Positions 39,049 through 46,645 of a DNA stretch of 64,000 nt are shown here, piece by piece (positions within the stretch are counted from its first letter, which is position 1; each line of letters opens with the position of its first letter). The DNA is from Vallitaleaceae bacterium 9-2 (GTDB lineage Bacteria > Bacillota > Clostridia > Lachnospirales > Vallitaleaceae). The notes beneath the pieces are model-generated. The model saw only the letters and a list, made by a program, of their open reading frames with translations, ran no database searches and had not been told where the DNA came from. Both the position numbers and the translations under genes were made by a program. The stretch covers positions 124,001 through 188,000 of the forward strand of contig CP121691.1 of the NCBI GenBank assembly GCA_038396585.1, read 5' to 3'.

Positions 39049-40386
39049 GTGGATGAAGTGATAAAGCGAATACCGCCACATAGTTTAGAGGCAGAACAAT
39101 CTGTGATTGGATCAATGATTATGGATGCAGAGGCGATTGCAATTGCATTAGAGCATATCGATCAACATGATTTTTACCATCCTGATTTAAAACTTATCTT
39201 TAATAGTATTGTGGACTTGCATAATCGTAATCAACCGGTGGACTTGGTTACGCTTCAAAATGCCATGCAAACTAATGCACAATTAGATCAGGTCGGTGGT
39301 ATAGAATACCTCTCCAAATTGGCTCTGTCTGTGCCTTCATCGGCGCATATTAAGAACTATGCTTCAATTGTAAAGGAAAAATCTGTCTTGCGTCGATTGA
39401 TCAAAACAGGTCAAGATATTATTACAGATAGTTATGAAGCCAAAGAAGAGCTTGAAAGTATCTTAAATACAGCAGAAGAAAAAATCTTTAATATTATGCA
39501 AAATCGTAAAACAGAAGAGTTTTCAGATATTAAAGAGTTGATTACACCGACATTAAATATGATCGTTTCGGCACATGATAGTGGCGGAAGTGTTACAGGA
39601 ATTCCCAGTGGATTCCTTGATTTAGATACCAAAACAGCTGGATTACAGCCAGCAGACCTTATATTAGTTGCGGCAAGACCCTCAATGGGAAAAACAGCAT
39701 TTGCGCTTAACGTGGCTCAACATGCTGCAGTTAAAGAAAAAGCATCAACAGCTATATTTTCTTTGGAGATGTCCAAGGAACAGCTGGTCAACCGTATGCT
39801 ATGTTCGGAAGCTATGGTTGATGCCCAAAAAGTCAGAACAGGACATCTAGAAGACGATGAGTGGTCAAACCTGCTAAATGGTGCAGCAATTCTTAATGAT
39901 TCGCCGATTTATATCGATGATACACCGGGAATCACAGTTGGAGAGATGAAGGCAAAGTGTCGAAAACTAAAACTTGAGAAGGGATTAGACCTCATCTTAA
40001 TTGATTATCTTCAATTAATGAGCGGAAATGGAAATGGCGAATCTCGTCAACAAGAAATATCTGAAATTTCAAGATCATTAAAAGCCCTTGCAAGAGAGAT
40101 GCAGGCACCCGTTATTGCTTTGTCACAGTTGTCAAGAGCCTGTGAAGCACGTGCAGATCATCGCCCCATGCTTAGTGACTTGCGTGAATCGGGAGCCATT
40201 GAACAGGATGCGGACGTCGTTATGTTCTTATATCGAGATGAGTATTACGACCCAAATTCTGAGATGAAAGGTTTGGCAGAACTCATTATAGCAAAGCAAA
40301 GAAATGGTCCTACGGGAACCGTTGAATTAGCATGGTTTGGTGAATATACAAAGTTTATGAATTCAACAAGATCGCATGATATGTAA
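39049..40386 (+). CDS. dnaB: Replicative DNA helicase DnaB
   Basis: About 445 residues. The N-terminal DnaG-interacting domain (IPPHSLEAEQSVIGSMI) is joined by a linker helix to the RecA-like helicase domain, with Walker A ARPSMGKTAF at 209-218, LILIDYLQLMSG as Walker B, and SRQQEISEISRSLKALA. No intein is present. The start is read as GTG 39049 because GAGGTG lies 6 nt before it; GTG 39040 overlaps that site. Last gene of the gdpP-rplI-dnaB unit, followed by DnaA boxes and a terminator. Confidence 0.95.
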   Translation: MDEVIKRIPPHSLEAEQSVIGSMIMDAEAIAIALEHIDQHDFYHPDLKLIFNSIVDLHNRNQPVDLVTLQNAMQTNAQLDQVGGIEYLSKLALSVPSSAHIKNYASIVKEKSVLRRLIKTGQDIITDSYEAKEELESILNTAEEKIFNIMQNRKTEEFSDIKELITPTLNMIVSAHDSGGSVTGIPSGFLDLDTKTAGLQPADLILVAARPSMGKTAFALNVAQHAAVKEKASTAIFSLEMSKEQLVNRMLCSEAMVDAQKVRTGHLEDDEWSNLLNGAAILNDSPIYIDDTPGITVGEMKAKCRKLKLEKGLDLILIDYLQLMSGNGNGESRQQEISEISRSLKALAREMQAPVIALSQLSRACEARADHRPMLSDLRESGAIEQDADVVMFLYRDEYYDPNSEMKGLAELIIAKQRNGPTGTVELAWFGEYTKFMNSTRSHDM

Positions 40387-40402
40387 AGAAAATAGCACGA
40401 AG

Positions 40403-40422
40403 TTATCCACAAGTTATACACA
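40403..40422 (+). promoter_or_regulatory. Two tandem DnaA-box matches downstream of dnaB
   Basis: TTATCCACA (40403-40411) and TTATACACA (40414-40422) both match the DnaA consensus TTATNCACA. They are in the same orientation, 11 bp apart, that is on one face of the helix. The second overlaps the stem of the following terminator. DnaA binding is inferred. Confidence 0.5.
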
Positions 40423-40468
40423 CAAATGACGCTTAAATAAGAAAAAAGCGACGTTTGTGTGTATTTTT
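40416..40468 (+). terminator. dnaB terminator
   Basis: A 19-bp stem with one mismatch and one G-T pair: ATACACACAAATGACGCTT (40416-40434) against AAGCGACGTTTGTGTGTAT (starting 40446), then TTTTT. Confidence 0.85.
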
Positions 40469-40473
40469 TGTGC

Positions 40474-40502
40474 TTTACAAAATGATGGACAATGCATAGA
40501 AT
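40474..40502 (+). promoter_or_regulatory. Tad/Flp locus promoter
   Basis: TTTACA (40474-40479), 17-nt spacer and TAGAAT (40497-40502), about 40 nt before the first gene of the pilus locus. Confidence 0.65.
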
Positions 40503-40540
40503 ATAGATGTTGACAGAAGCATTAAAGAGGGGAGACAATA

Positions 40541-41578
40541 ATGCAACTTATTCTATTCGATAATGATATACACTATATTCAGCAACTTGAACACACATTG
40601 TGCACGTATCAGTATCCCTATGGTGGAGGGTTAGAATGTATACGTATAGATAGCTTAGAAGAATTAGAAATTATGCATCAAGAAAAGAAAATAAGCTATG
40701 AGCGAGGGATTTTTGCTTTTAATGAAGAGTGGATTAGAGGTGTATTCGAAACAACGAATCCATTGGTTCAGTACTACCTTCAACATCAGCAGTGGTGTAT
40801 TCTTTCAGAAGGTATTTGGACAGACGAAAGTACAGAGCATATCCAAGCCTATTATAAAAAACAAAAAATACCGATGAGACCTTTATCGGATCAGGTGATA
40901 CATAAATATCAATCAGCTAGTGAGATTTACCATCAAATAAAATCAAATTTCATTCAAAACATGAATAGTGAAATTGTATCCCAAAAAATAAAAACAGCAT
41001 TTATCACTCTATACAAACCTTATGGAACATATTCTTTTTCAGATGAGATTCTGGATCAAATAAAGTCATTACACTTTTCCCTTAAAAATAAAAAAATACT
41101 TATTATACATTATGATAGCTTTTTTCATAATGAAAAAAATCCGAAAAGCAACTTATCCTATGTATATATGCAAATCCGCAATAAAAAAACGAATTTTCGC
41201 TTGATTCTAAATGAAATTGTTCAAAAACCTTATCGTAATATTGATGTCCTTGAAGGGGCACTAAACATGAGAGACTATGATTTTTTAACAGAGCAGGAGG
41301 AAGCGATGTGGCTTACATGGTTAAAGGAACAAAGCGGTTATGATGTGGTGGTTTTCACTTTAAATGGAGTACATATCAATCAAAAGCTACATACGTTGAT
41401 CTGTCGATCAGAACGTAATATCCTATTTTCAGCGGAGGAGCGAATACAACAAAGTGTCTTTGAACAGATTGATGGAAAATGGCATATTGGTGAAAGTAAC
41501 AATACATCTCTTGTGAGTGTCTCTATTGAGAAGATGCTTCAAGAAAAAGAGGAGGTTTATTCAAATGAAGGAAGTTAA
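40541..41578 (+). CDS. TadZ/CpaE-position protein, no ATPase motif visible
   Basis: A 345-residue soluble protein. The N-terminal third (MQLILFDNDIHYIQQLEHTL) resembles a receiver-like or CpaE-type domain, and the rest has Rossmann-like strands (KILIIHYDSFFH, YDVVVFTLNGV). The position just before the CpaF/TadA ATPase fits a TadZ/CpaE localisation factor, but no GKGG/Walker A loop is visible, so an active MinD-type ATPase is doubtful. GGGGAGACA precedes the ATG. It overlaps the following tadA gene by 14 nt. Assignment rests mainly on context. Confidence 0.5.
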   Translation: MQLILFDNDIHYIQQLEHTLCTYQYPYGGGLECIRIDSLEELEIMHQEKKISYERGIFAFNEEWIRGVFETTNPLVQYYLQHQQWCILSEGIWTDESTEHIQAYYKKQKIPMRPLSDQVIHKYQSASEIYHQIKSNFIQNMNSEIVSQKIKTAFITLYKPYGTYSFSDEILDQIKSLHFSLKNKKILIIHYDSFFHNEKNPKSNLSYVYMQIRNKKTNFRLILNEIVQKPYRNIDVLEGALNMRDYDFLTEQEEAMWLTWLKEQSGYDVVVFTLNGVHINQKLHTLICRSERNILFSAEERIQQSVFEQIDGKWHIGESNNTSLVSVSIEKMLQEKEEVYSNEGS

Positions 41579-42728
41579 GGCAAAAGTGCTTTCTAGAATG
41601 AATGAATTTCAAGAAGTTGATGATATAACCGTTAAACAGATTATTGAAGAAGAAGTTCAAAATCAATTACCTTTTGATAGCCTGGAAAACAAAATGCTTC
41701 TTATGGAAAATATTTTTAACCAGTTTCGCAAATTGGGGGTGATACAGCCACTCATTGATTCAACGTCAATTACTGAGATTATGATCAATGGGTACAAGGA
41801 AATATTTATCGAAGAAGAGGGCGTTATCAAAAAATGTGAGACATGTTTTGAAGATTTAGAAACCTTAATGCAACTCGTTCAAAAGATTGTAGGATTAATG
41901 GATAGAAAGGTTAATGAAAGGTATCCCATTTGTGATGTAAGACTTAAAGACGGTTCAAGGGTTAATGTGGTATTGCCTCCGATTGCTATTGGAGGACCTT
42001 ATGTTACAATTCGTAAGTTCCCGGTAAAGCGTTTTATCAAAGATGATCTTATCAACAATCAAACGGTGTCAGAGGAAGCGATGAATTTTTTAGAGTTATG
42101 CGTACAAAAAAGATTTAATATATTTGTCTCAGGCGGTACAAGTTCTGGAAAAACGACGCTCTTAAATGTATTATCGGATGCTATTGGAAAAAAAGAACGT
42201 GTGATAACCATAGAAGATTCAGCAGAGTTACAACTACAAGATATTGATAACCTTGTCCGCCTTGAGACGCGTATAGGGGATGATGAATATGTTAACCATA
42301 TAACAATTCGTGATTTGATTAAATCTTCACTCCGTATGCGACCAGATCGTATTATTGTGGGAGAGGTCAGAGGGGAAGAGACGATAGATATGCTCCAATG
42401 TATGAATACTGGACATGACGGATCCCTTAGTACAGGTCATGGCAATTCAACCATGGAGATGTTGATTCGCCTTGAGACAATGGTTTTATCTGCAATAGAT
42501 TTACCACTTATCGCGATTCGCCAACAGATTGCATCTGCAATAGATTTAATGGTACATATACAAAAAATTGAAGGAAAAGGACGACGAATTATGGAGATAT
42601 CTGAAGTCCTACCGGTTGAGTCGGAGCGAATTCAACTAAATCCAATCTTTATTTATGACAGTCAAAAAGATACACTTGTTCGAACGAACAATGTCATCAT
42701 TAATCACCTCAAGATAGAGCACAACTAA
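41565..42728 (+). CDS. tadA: CpaF/TadA-type pilus assembly ATPase
   Basis: About 387 residues, secretion ATPase superfamily (VirB11/GspE, CpaF branch). Features: an N-terminal helical region, SITEIMINGYKEIFIEEEG as the N-domain signature, RFNIFVSGGTSSGKTTLLN with Walker A near 190-197, MRPDRIIVGEVRGEE (Walker B/His-box region) and TGHDGSLSTGHGNS. It powers assembly of Flp-type pili on the inner face of the membrane. AGGAGG at about 41550 supports ATG 41565; the longer frame from 41517 lies inside the upstream gene. Confidence 0.93.
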   Translation: MKEVKAKVLSRMNEFQEVDDITVKQIIEEEVQNQLPFDSLENKMLLMENIFNQFRKLGVIQPLIDSTSITEIMINGYKEIFIEEEGVIKKCETCFEDLETLMQLVQKIVGLMDRKVNERYPICDVRLKDGSRVNVVLPPIAIGGPYVTIRKFPVKRFIKDDLINNQTVSEEAMNFLELCVQKRFNIFVSGGTSSGKTTLLNVLSDAIGKKERVITIEDSAELQLQDIDNLVRLETRIGDDEYVNHITIRDLIKSSLRMRPDRIIVGEVRGEETIDMLQCMNTGHDGSLSTGHGNSTMEMLIRLETMVLSAIDLPLIAIRQQIASAIDLMVHIQKIEGKGRRIMEISEVLPVESERIQLNPIFIYDSQKDTLVRTNNVIINHLKIEHN

Positions 42729-42764
42729 AAACAAGAGTAAATACAAAAGAGGAGGCATTGTGTA

Positions 42765-43505
42765 ATGAAGTGGCAGCACTTGAATGAATATGCTATACGC
42801 TATCGGTGGATTTTTCAGTTACCTATTTTAATGATAGTGGCATTTGTTTTAGGACAAATATTTTTTGACGCATTTATTTTTTCAATAGTACTTAGTGGGA
42901 GTTGTTTATTTTTCATAAAATATTTAAAAAGAAATAGCCAATCAGCAGTTAAGAAGAAAGTTGAAGAAGAATTCAAAGCATTTATATATTCTATTGCTTC
43001 ATCTATGAGTATTGGAAAGAGTTTTGAAAATTCAGTCAAAGAAAGTTATAGTGAACTTAAAAAAGAATTAGAGGTTTTTTTGCTCGAAGCAGAAATTTTA
43101 AAAATTGTCATGGCTTTTGAGACGAATATGAATATTAATACTGCATTTGAGCAATTAGCAAAAATATATGATATTGAATCGATTCATCAATTTTCAAAAG
43201 TCATTCAAATAACGGTTCGTCAAGGAGGTTCCGTTCAAGCGGTAGTAGAAAAAACCGTGCGAATGATTGATGAAAAAAATAATGTGGAAAAGGAACTGGA
43301 AGTTATTATTACCCAAAAAAAATTTGAACTTTATATGTTGCTTTCATTTGTTCCCCTTATGGTTTTATACCTACGAAGCGTATCGGACAATTTTGCACCA
43401 TTAATGTATGGGACACTTCAGGGGAGATGTATCATGTTCGTTGGGGTTTTATTGTATGTTATGAGTGCACTTATTGGAAGACGTATTGTCAATATTACAA
43501 TTTAG
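42765..43505 (+). CDS. tadB: TadB-like T2SSF membrane protein
   Basis: A 246-residue membrane protein with two N-terminal helices (about 15-32, 34-50), a cytoplasmic T2SSF domain (FKAFIYSIASSMSIGKSFENSV, VIQITVRQGGSVQAVVEKT) and two C-terminal helices. This matches TadB of the Tad/Flp assembly platform. It follows the CpaF ATPase directly. AGAGGAGG lies upstream of the ATG. In Tad systems it pairs with TadC, for which the next gene is the candidate. Confidence 0.8.
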   Translation: MKWQHLNEYAIRYRWIFQLPILMIVAFVLGQIFFDAFIFSIVLSGSCLFFIKYLKRNSQSAVKKKVEEEFKAFIYSIASSMSIGKSFENSVKESYSELKKELEVFLLEAEILKIVMAFETNMNINTAFEQLAKIYDIESIHQFSKVIQITVRQGGSVQAVVEKTVRMIDEKNNVEKELEVIITQKKFELYMLLSFVPLMVLYLRSVSDNFAPLMYGTLQGRCIMFVGVLLYVMSALIGRRIVNITI

Positions 43506-43513
43506 GAGGGAAC

Positions 43514-44761
43514 ATGAAACGAATTGAAAAAACAATATGGATGAAAATTTTTCCGACATACACCAAGCAGATCTTCATTGCAATAGGAGTGCTGACCATT
43601 CTTCTTGGAATACAAATGTTAAAAGGAGATCAAATCGAACCTGTTGATATGATTGAGCGCCCTGATTTTTATGAAGCGGGGACAAAATATAAATTGTATT
43701 ATCAAACGGGTGATGAGACGATTGAGTCAATTGACGTAAATGTACGTTCCAAAAAAGCCTCGCTTGAAGAAATGGAAAAATATCTGACAGAAAATCAGAT
43801 AAGCTTTGAAGAGGAATTTCGTCAAAGATATAATCAAAAAGAGGCAGAAGACGTACAGGAGTTGGAAACTATTGATGGGGCTATCGAGCTAACAAATACT
43901 TATAAAAAATGTGAGCTCAAGTTCTTTACAGAAGAAATTAAGGAAATAGATGATCAAGGATGGGTTGCTCCTGAATATTTGGATAAAACGGTAGTATTAC
44001 CCTATAGTATTAAATATCAGAAGGCTGAAAAAAAAGGAACAGTTCAAATTTATATTCGTAGTTCACATGTAAGTGAAGACTATATGAAAAAGTATGAAAA
44101 ATATCAATTGGCTATGATGATCCAATTGTTAGAATTAGATAACTCAGAGGAACGCATCATTTTACCTGAAGAGGAGATAAAATTTTATAAAACTTATTTT
44201 CCGGTTGAAAAAGGAAAATATATTGCTTATATTTTTTTATTCATATTAAGTTTTTCTATGCTTTCACATTACGAAGTGCGCCATCAAAGCGAAGTTTTTG
44301 AAAAAGAAAAGCGTATACAGCTTATGTATTTTTTGAATAATTTTATTTTAATGTTTCACTCTGGACTGACGATTCAAAAAAGTTTTTATCTATCAGTAGA
44401 TAATCGAGTGCAAACATTAGAACAAGGAAATAAGATGAAGGAATATTTTGAGAAGTGGCAAATAATGATTCAACAGGAACGAGAATTTCATGAAATTATC
44501 TCGGATTTTCAAAAATGTTTTTCCATTATAGAAGGGAGGAGATTTTGCCGTCTGATTTTGCAAAATCTAAGACAAGGTGATCATCACTTAACTATTCAGT
44601 TAGCAACACTTTCAGAGACTATGTGGGATCAACGAATTCGGCACGCACGAAAAGAGAGTGAAAAAGCCAGCTCAAAGTTAGTTTTTCCGATGCTTATTAT
44701 CTTTATTGTCATTTTAATCATTACAATCGTTCCATCATTTATGGAAGTCAATATGATGTAG
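43514..44761 (+). CDS. TadC-like protein with N-terminal external domain
   Basis: About 415 residues. A membrane helix at about 19-36, a Glu/Lys-rich extracytoplasmic domain at about 37-234, a second helix at about 236-254, a cytoplasmic helical region with FILMFHSGLTIQKSFYLSVDN (T2SSF-like) and a last helix at about 389-410. The back half fits a TadC-type platform protein; the long external N-terminal domain is not part of ordinary TadC and I do not recognise it. AGGAGGG supports ATG 43514; the frame extending to 43427 lies in tadB. Confidence 0.6.
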   Translation: MKRIEKTIWMKIFPTYTKQIFIAIGVLTILLGIQMLKGDQIEPVDMIERPDFYEAGTKYKLYYQTGDETIESIDVNVRSKKASLEEMEKYLTENQISFEEEFRQRYNQKEAEDVQELETIDGAIELTNTYKKCELKFFTEEIKEIDDQGWVAPEYLDKTVVLPYSIKYQKAEKKGTVQIYIRSSHVSEDYMKKYEKYQLAMMIQLLELDNSEERIILPEEEIKFYKTYFPVEKGKYIAYIFLFILSFSMLSHYEVRHQSEVFEKEKRIQLMYFLNNFILMFHSGLTIQKSFYLSVDNRVQTLEQGNKMKEYFEKWQIMIQQEREFHEIISDFQKCFSIIEGRRFCRLILQNLRQGDHHLTIQLATLSETMWDQRIRHARKESEKASSKLVFPMLIIFIVILIITIVPSFMEVNMM

Positions 44762-44790
44762 TCAATAATTTAAAATAAAGGAGACGTATT

Positions 44791-44991
44791 ATGAACAAAT
44801 TATTAGTAACAACATATGTAAAAGGTAAATTATTTATGGACAGAATCATCCACGATGAAGAAGGGATGGGGATGGTTGAACTTGCACTGATTATTATCAT
44901 TTTAATCGGTTTGGCAATTATATTTCAAAAGGAAATTGAACTTTTTATGACGAATATTTTTGAAGAGTTCAATATCGACGAATTGAAATAA
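44791..44991 (+). CDS. Flp1-type pilin
   Basis: A 66-residue prepilin. A cytoplasmic leader of about 25 residues is followed by DEEGMGMVELALIIIILIGLAIIF: a Gly before the predicted cut, Glu at position +5 of the mature part (as in type IV-like pilins) and one long helix. This fits the Flp1-like pilin family. It would be the structural subunit assembled by the Tad proteins encoded upstream. AAAGGAGACG precedes the ATG. No prepilin peptidase is in the window. Confidence 0.8.
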   Translation: MNKLLVTTYVKGKLFMDRIIHDEEGMGMVELALIIIILIGLAIIFQKEIELFMTNIFEEFNIDELK

Positions 44992-45572
44992 TGGGAGGGA
45001 TTGACAGTAGTATGCTAGAAATTCAAAATGATCAGTTTCTAATTTTAGAGTGTGAAACAAAAAATATAGAAATGTATCAAATGAAAATTTTCTATTATCG
45101 AACGATTGCGGGGATTAAGTCCTTTCGGTTTAGTATGACAGAAAAGAAAAGTTATCTGTATTATCCAGATAAAAACAAATGCTCACTAAATGAGCTGGCA
45201 CAACAGCAGTTGTCATGTCAAGAATTACTTCGAATTCTTGAGCAAATCAGGTTGATCCTTATTGAAAGTAAGAATAATCTCCTCTATGACAATAATTTTT
45301 CTTTGCGCCCAGAATGGATATATATTGATAAGCAAGGGGAGCAAATAAAAGTGGAGTTGGTGTATTTGCCTCTTAAATCAAAGGTTCAAACAGGATTAAA
45401 AGAAAATTATATCAGTTTTATTCGTTTTGTTGCAAAACTATTTAATGAAATGAATGCAATGGAATATTTCTACTATTTTAAACGTTTGGACGACGTCGAA
45501 GAAAAGGAGGATTACATAAAGGCATTTATTAAAGTTTTAGATCAACTGTCAAAAGAGCGTGTATTAAACTAG
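44991..45572 (+). CDS. DUF6382-like protein of the Tad locus
   Basis: A 186-193-residue soluble protein. FLILECETKNIEMYQMKIF, LNELAQQQLSCQELLRILEQIRLILIE and LRPEWIYIDKQGEQIKVELVYLPL follow the DUF6382 pattern known from clostridial tad loci, where it usually carries a C-terminal FHA domain; no FHA domain is present here. The ATG at 44991 overlaps the pilin stop (TAATG). A second ATG at 45012 lies 12 nt after GGGAGG and is equally possible. Function unknown; probably regulatory for pilus assembly. Confidence 0.6.
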   Translation: MGGIDSSMLEIQNDQFLILECETKNIEMYQMKIFYYRTIAGIKSFRFSMTEKKSYLYYPDKNKCSLNELAQQQLSCQELLRILEQIRLILIESKNNLLYDNNFSLRPEWIYIDKQGEQIKVELVYLPLKSKVQTGLKENYISFIRFVAKLFNEMNAMEYFYYFKRLDDVEEKEDYIKAFIKVLDQLSKERVLN

Positions 45573-45654
45573 GGTTTTGACTATGTCCTTTTTGATTCAA
45601 ATCAGTTATAATACATATAGAATGTCATAAGGATATGTTATTGAGGGAGGTGCC

Positions 45655-46407
45655 ATGGATCTAATACACGTACAAAACATAAAAAAAAAATATAAGAAGG
45701 TACAAGCGGTTGCTGGAATTGATTTTAAGGTGCAACAAGGCGAAATTATTGGCTTGCTTGGCCCCAATGGCGCCGGAAAATCAACTACAATCAGTATGAT
45801 TGCAACACTATTAAAACCCGATGAAGGAGAGATATTTTTTAAGGGAAAATCAATTTTAAAACATCCCCGGTACATTCAGAAGAAATTAGGCTATGTCCCA
45901 CAAGAAATAGCACTTTATCCAATGCTTACAGGTCAAGAAAACCTTAGTTTTTGGGGAAGAGCCTATGGACTAAAAGGGCAAGAGTTGAAAAAGGCTATTA
46001 TAGAAACCGCACAGATTATTGGTATAAGTGAACGGTTAAATGATCGAGTGAAGCATTATTCGGGGGGAATGAAGCGACGGTTAAATATTGGCGTAGCCTT
46101 GTTGCATAGTCCGGAACTCATTATTATGGATGAACCTACAGTGGGCATTGATCCACAAACGCGAAAGCATATTTTAGATACGGTACTTAGGCTAAATCAA
46201 GAAAAAAATATGACGGTGATTTATACAAGTCACTACATGGAAGAAGTGGAATATGTGTGTAAGCATATTTGTATTATGGATCATGGAAAGATCATTGCTC
46301 AAGGAACAAAAGATTCTTTGATTGAAAAATACGCTTCTTCTCATCATGAACATCCAAGTTTAGAGCAAGTTTTTTTAGAGTTAACAGGTGGAGCGCTTCG
46401 TGATTAA
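45655..46407 (+). CDS. ABC transporter ATP-binding protein (ABC-2 type)
   Basis: A 250-residue ABC ATPase: Walker A GPNGAGKST at 37-45, Q loop at VPQE, signature YSGGMKRR at 135-142, Walker B LIIMDE at 155-160 followed by PTVGID, and a His switch in TSHYMEE. It resembles ATPases of ABC-2 exporters (drug, lantibiotic or lipid). GAGGGAGGTG precedes the ATG. No permease follows: the next 238 nt hold only short frames before a sensor kinase gene. The partner is therefore missing, distant or lost. Confidence 0.9.
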   Translation: MDLIHVQNIKKKYKKVQAVAGIDFKVQQGEIIGLLGPNGAGKSTTISMIATLLKPDEGEIFFKGKSILKHPRYIQKKLGYVPQEIALYPMLTGQENLSFWGRAYGLKGQELKKAIIETAQIIGISERLNDRVKHYSGGMKRRLNIGVALLHSPELIIMDEPTVGIDPQTRKHILDTVLRLNQEKNMTVIYTSHYMEEVEYVCKHICIMDHGKIIAQGTKDSLIEKYASSHHEHPSLEQVFLELTGGALRD

Positions 46408-46558
46408 TGTCAATGAGATTTACATAAGTGACGAAAGTCATTGCATAGAGTTACTTAAGATACTAGAAATGTTCTTCGAATCATTGTAAAATAATAGATG
46501 AGAGAGAAGTTCAAAGTACGATGTGTTATGTAAAGGAAAGAGAAATATTTTAGGGGTT

Positions 46559-46586
46559 AAGAAGCGATTCGGATGAATCGCTTCTT
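46559..46586 (+). terminator. Strong hairpin after the ABC ATPase unit
   Basis: Perfect 12-bp stem, AAGAAGCGATTC and GAATCGCTTCTT, around GGAT. The bases after it (GCATTG) are not a T run on this strand, so termination efficiency is uncertain. The promoter of the next operon begins at its edge. Confidence 0.5.
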
Positions 46587-46613
46587 GCATTGTATGGAAT
46601 AATTCGATATGAT
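46585..46613 (+). promoter_or_regulatory. Promoter of the two-kinase/regulator operon
   Basis: TTGCAT (46585-46590), 17-nt spacer and TATGAT (46608-46613). An ATG at 46616 would lie only 2 nt beyond the -10 box, which supports ATG 46646 as the real start of the kinase gene. Confidence 0.6.
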
Positions 46614-46645
46614 AAATGCATAATCTAAAAACAATGGAGATGGTT

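Larger units (their letters stand above)
46408..46645 (+). other. Gap after the ABC ATPase, with a short possible remnant frame
   Basis: In the place where an ABC-2 permease gene would begin, a short frame overlapping the ATPase end (about 46390-46488) starts with FVINVNEIY and stops after about 33 codons. It could be a permease remnant, but it has no hydrophobic segment, so this is weak. The rest holds one hairpin and the promoter of the next operon. Confidence 0.35.

Noticed and set aside
44991-45011. Extra seven residues at the start of the DUF6382-like protein
   Set aside because: Not rejected outright: ATG 44991 overlaps the pilin stop, but GGGAGG lies downstream of it, so the start at 45012 remains equally likely.
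46390-46488. Short frame starting near FVINVNEIY as a real gene
   Set aside because: Only about 33 codons, no hydrophobic region and no ribosome site of its own; mentioned only as a possible remnant.
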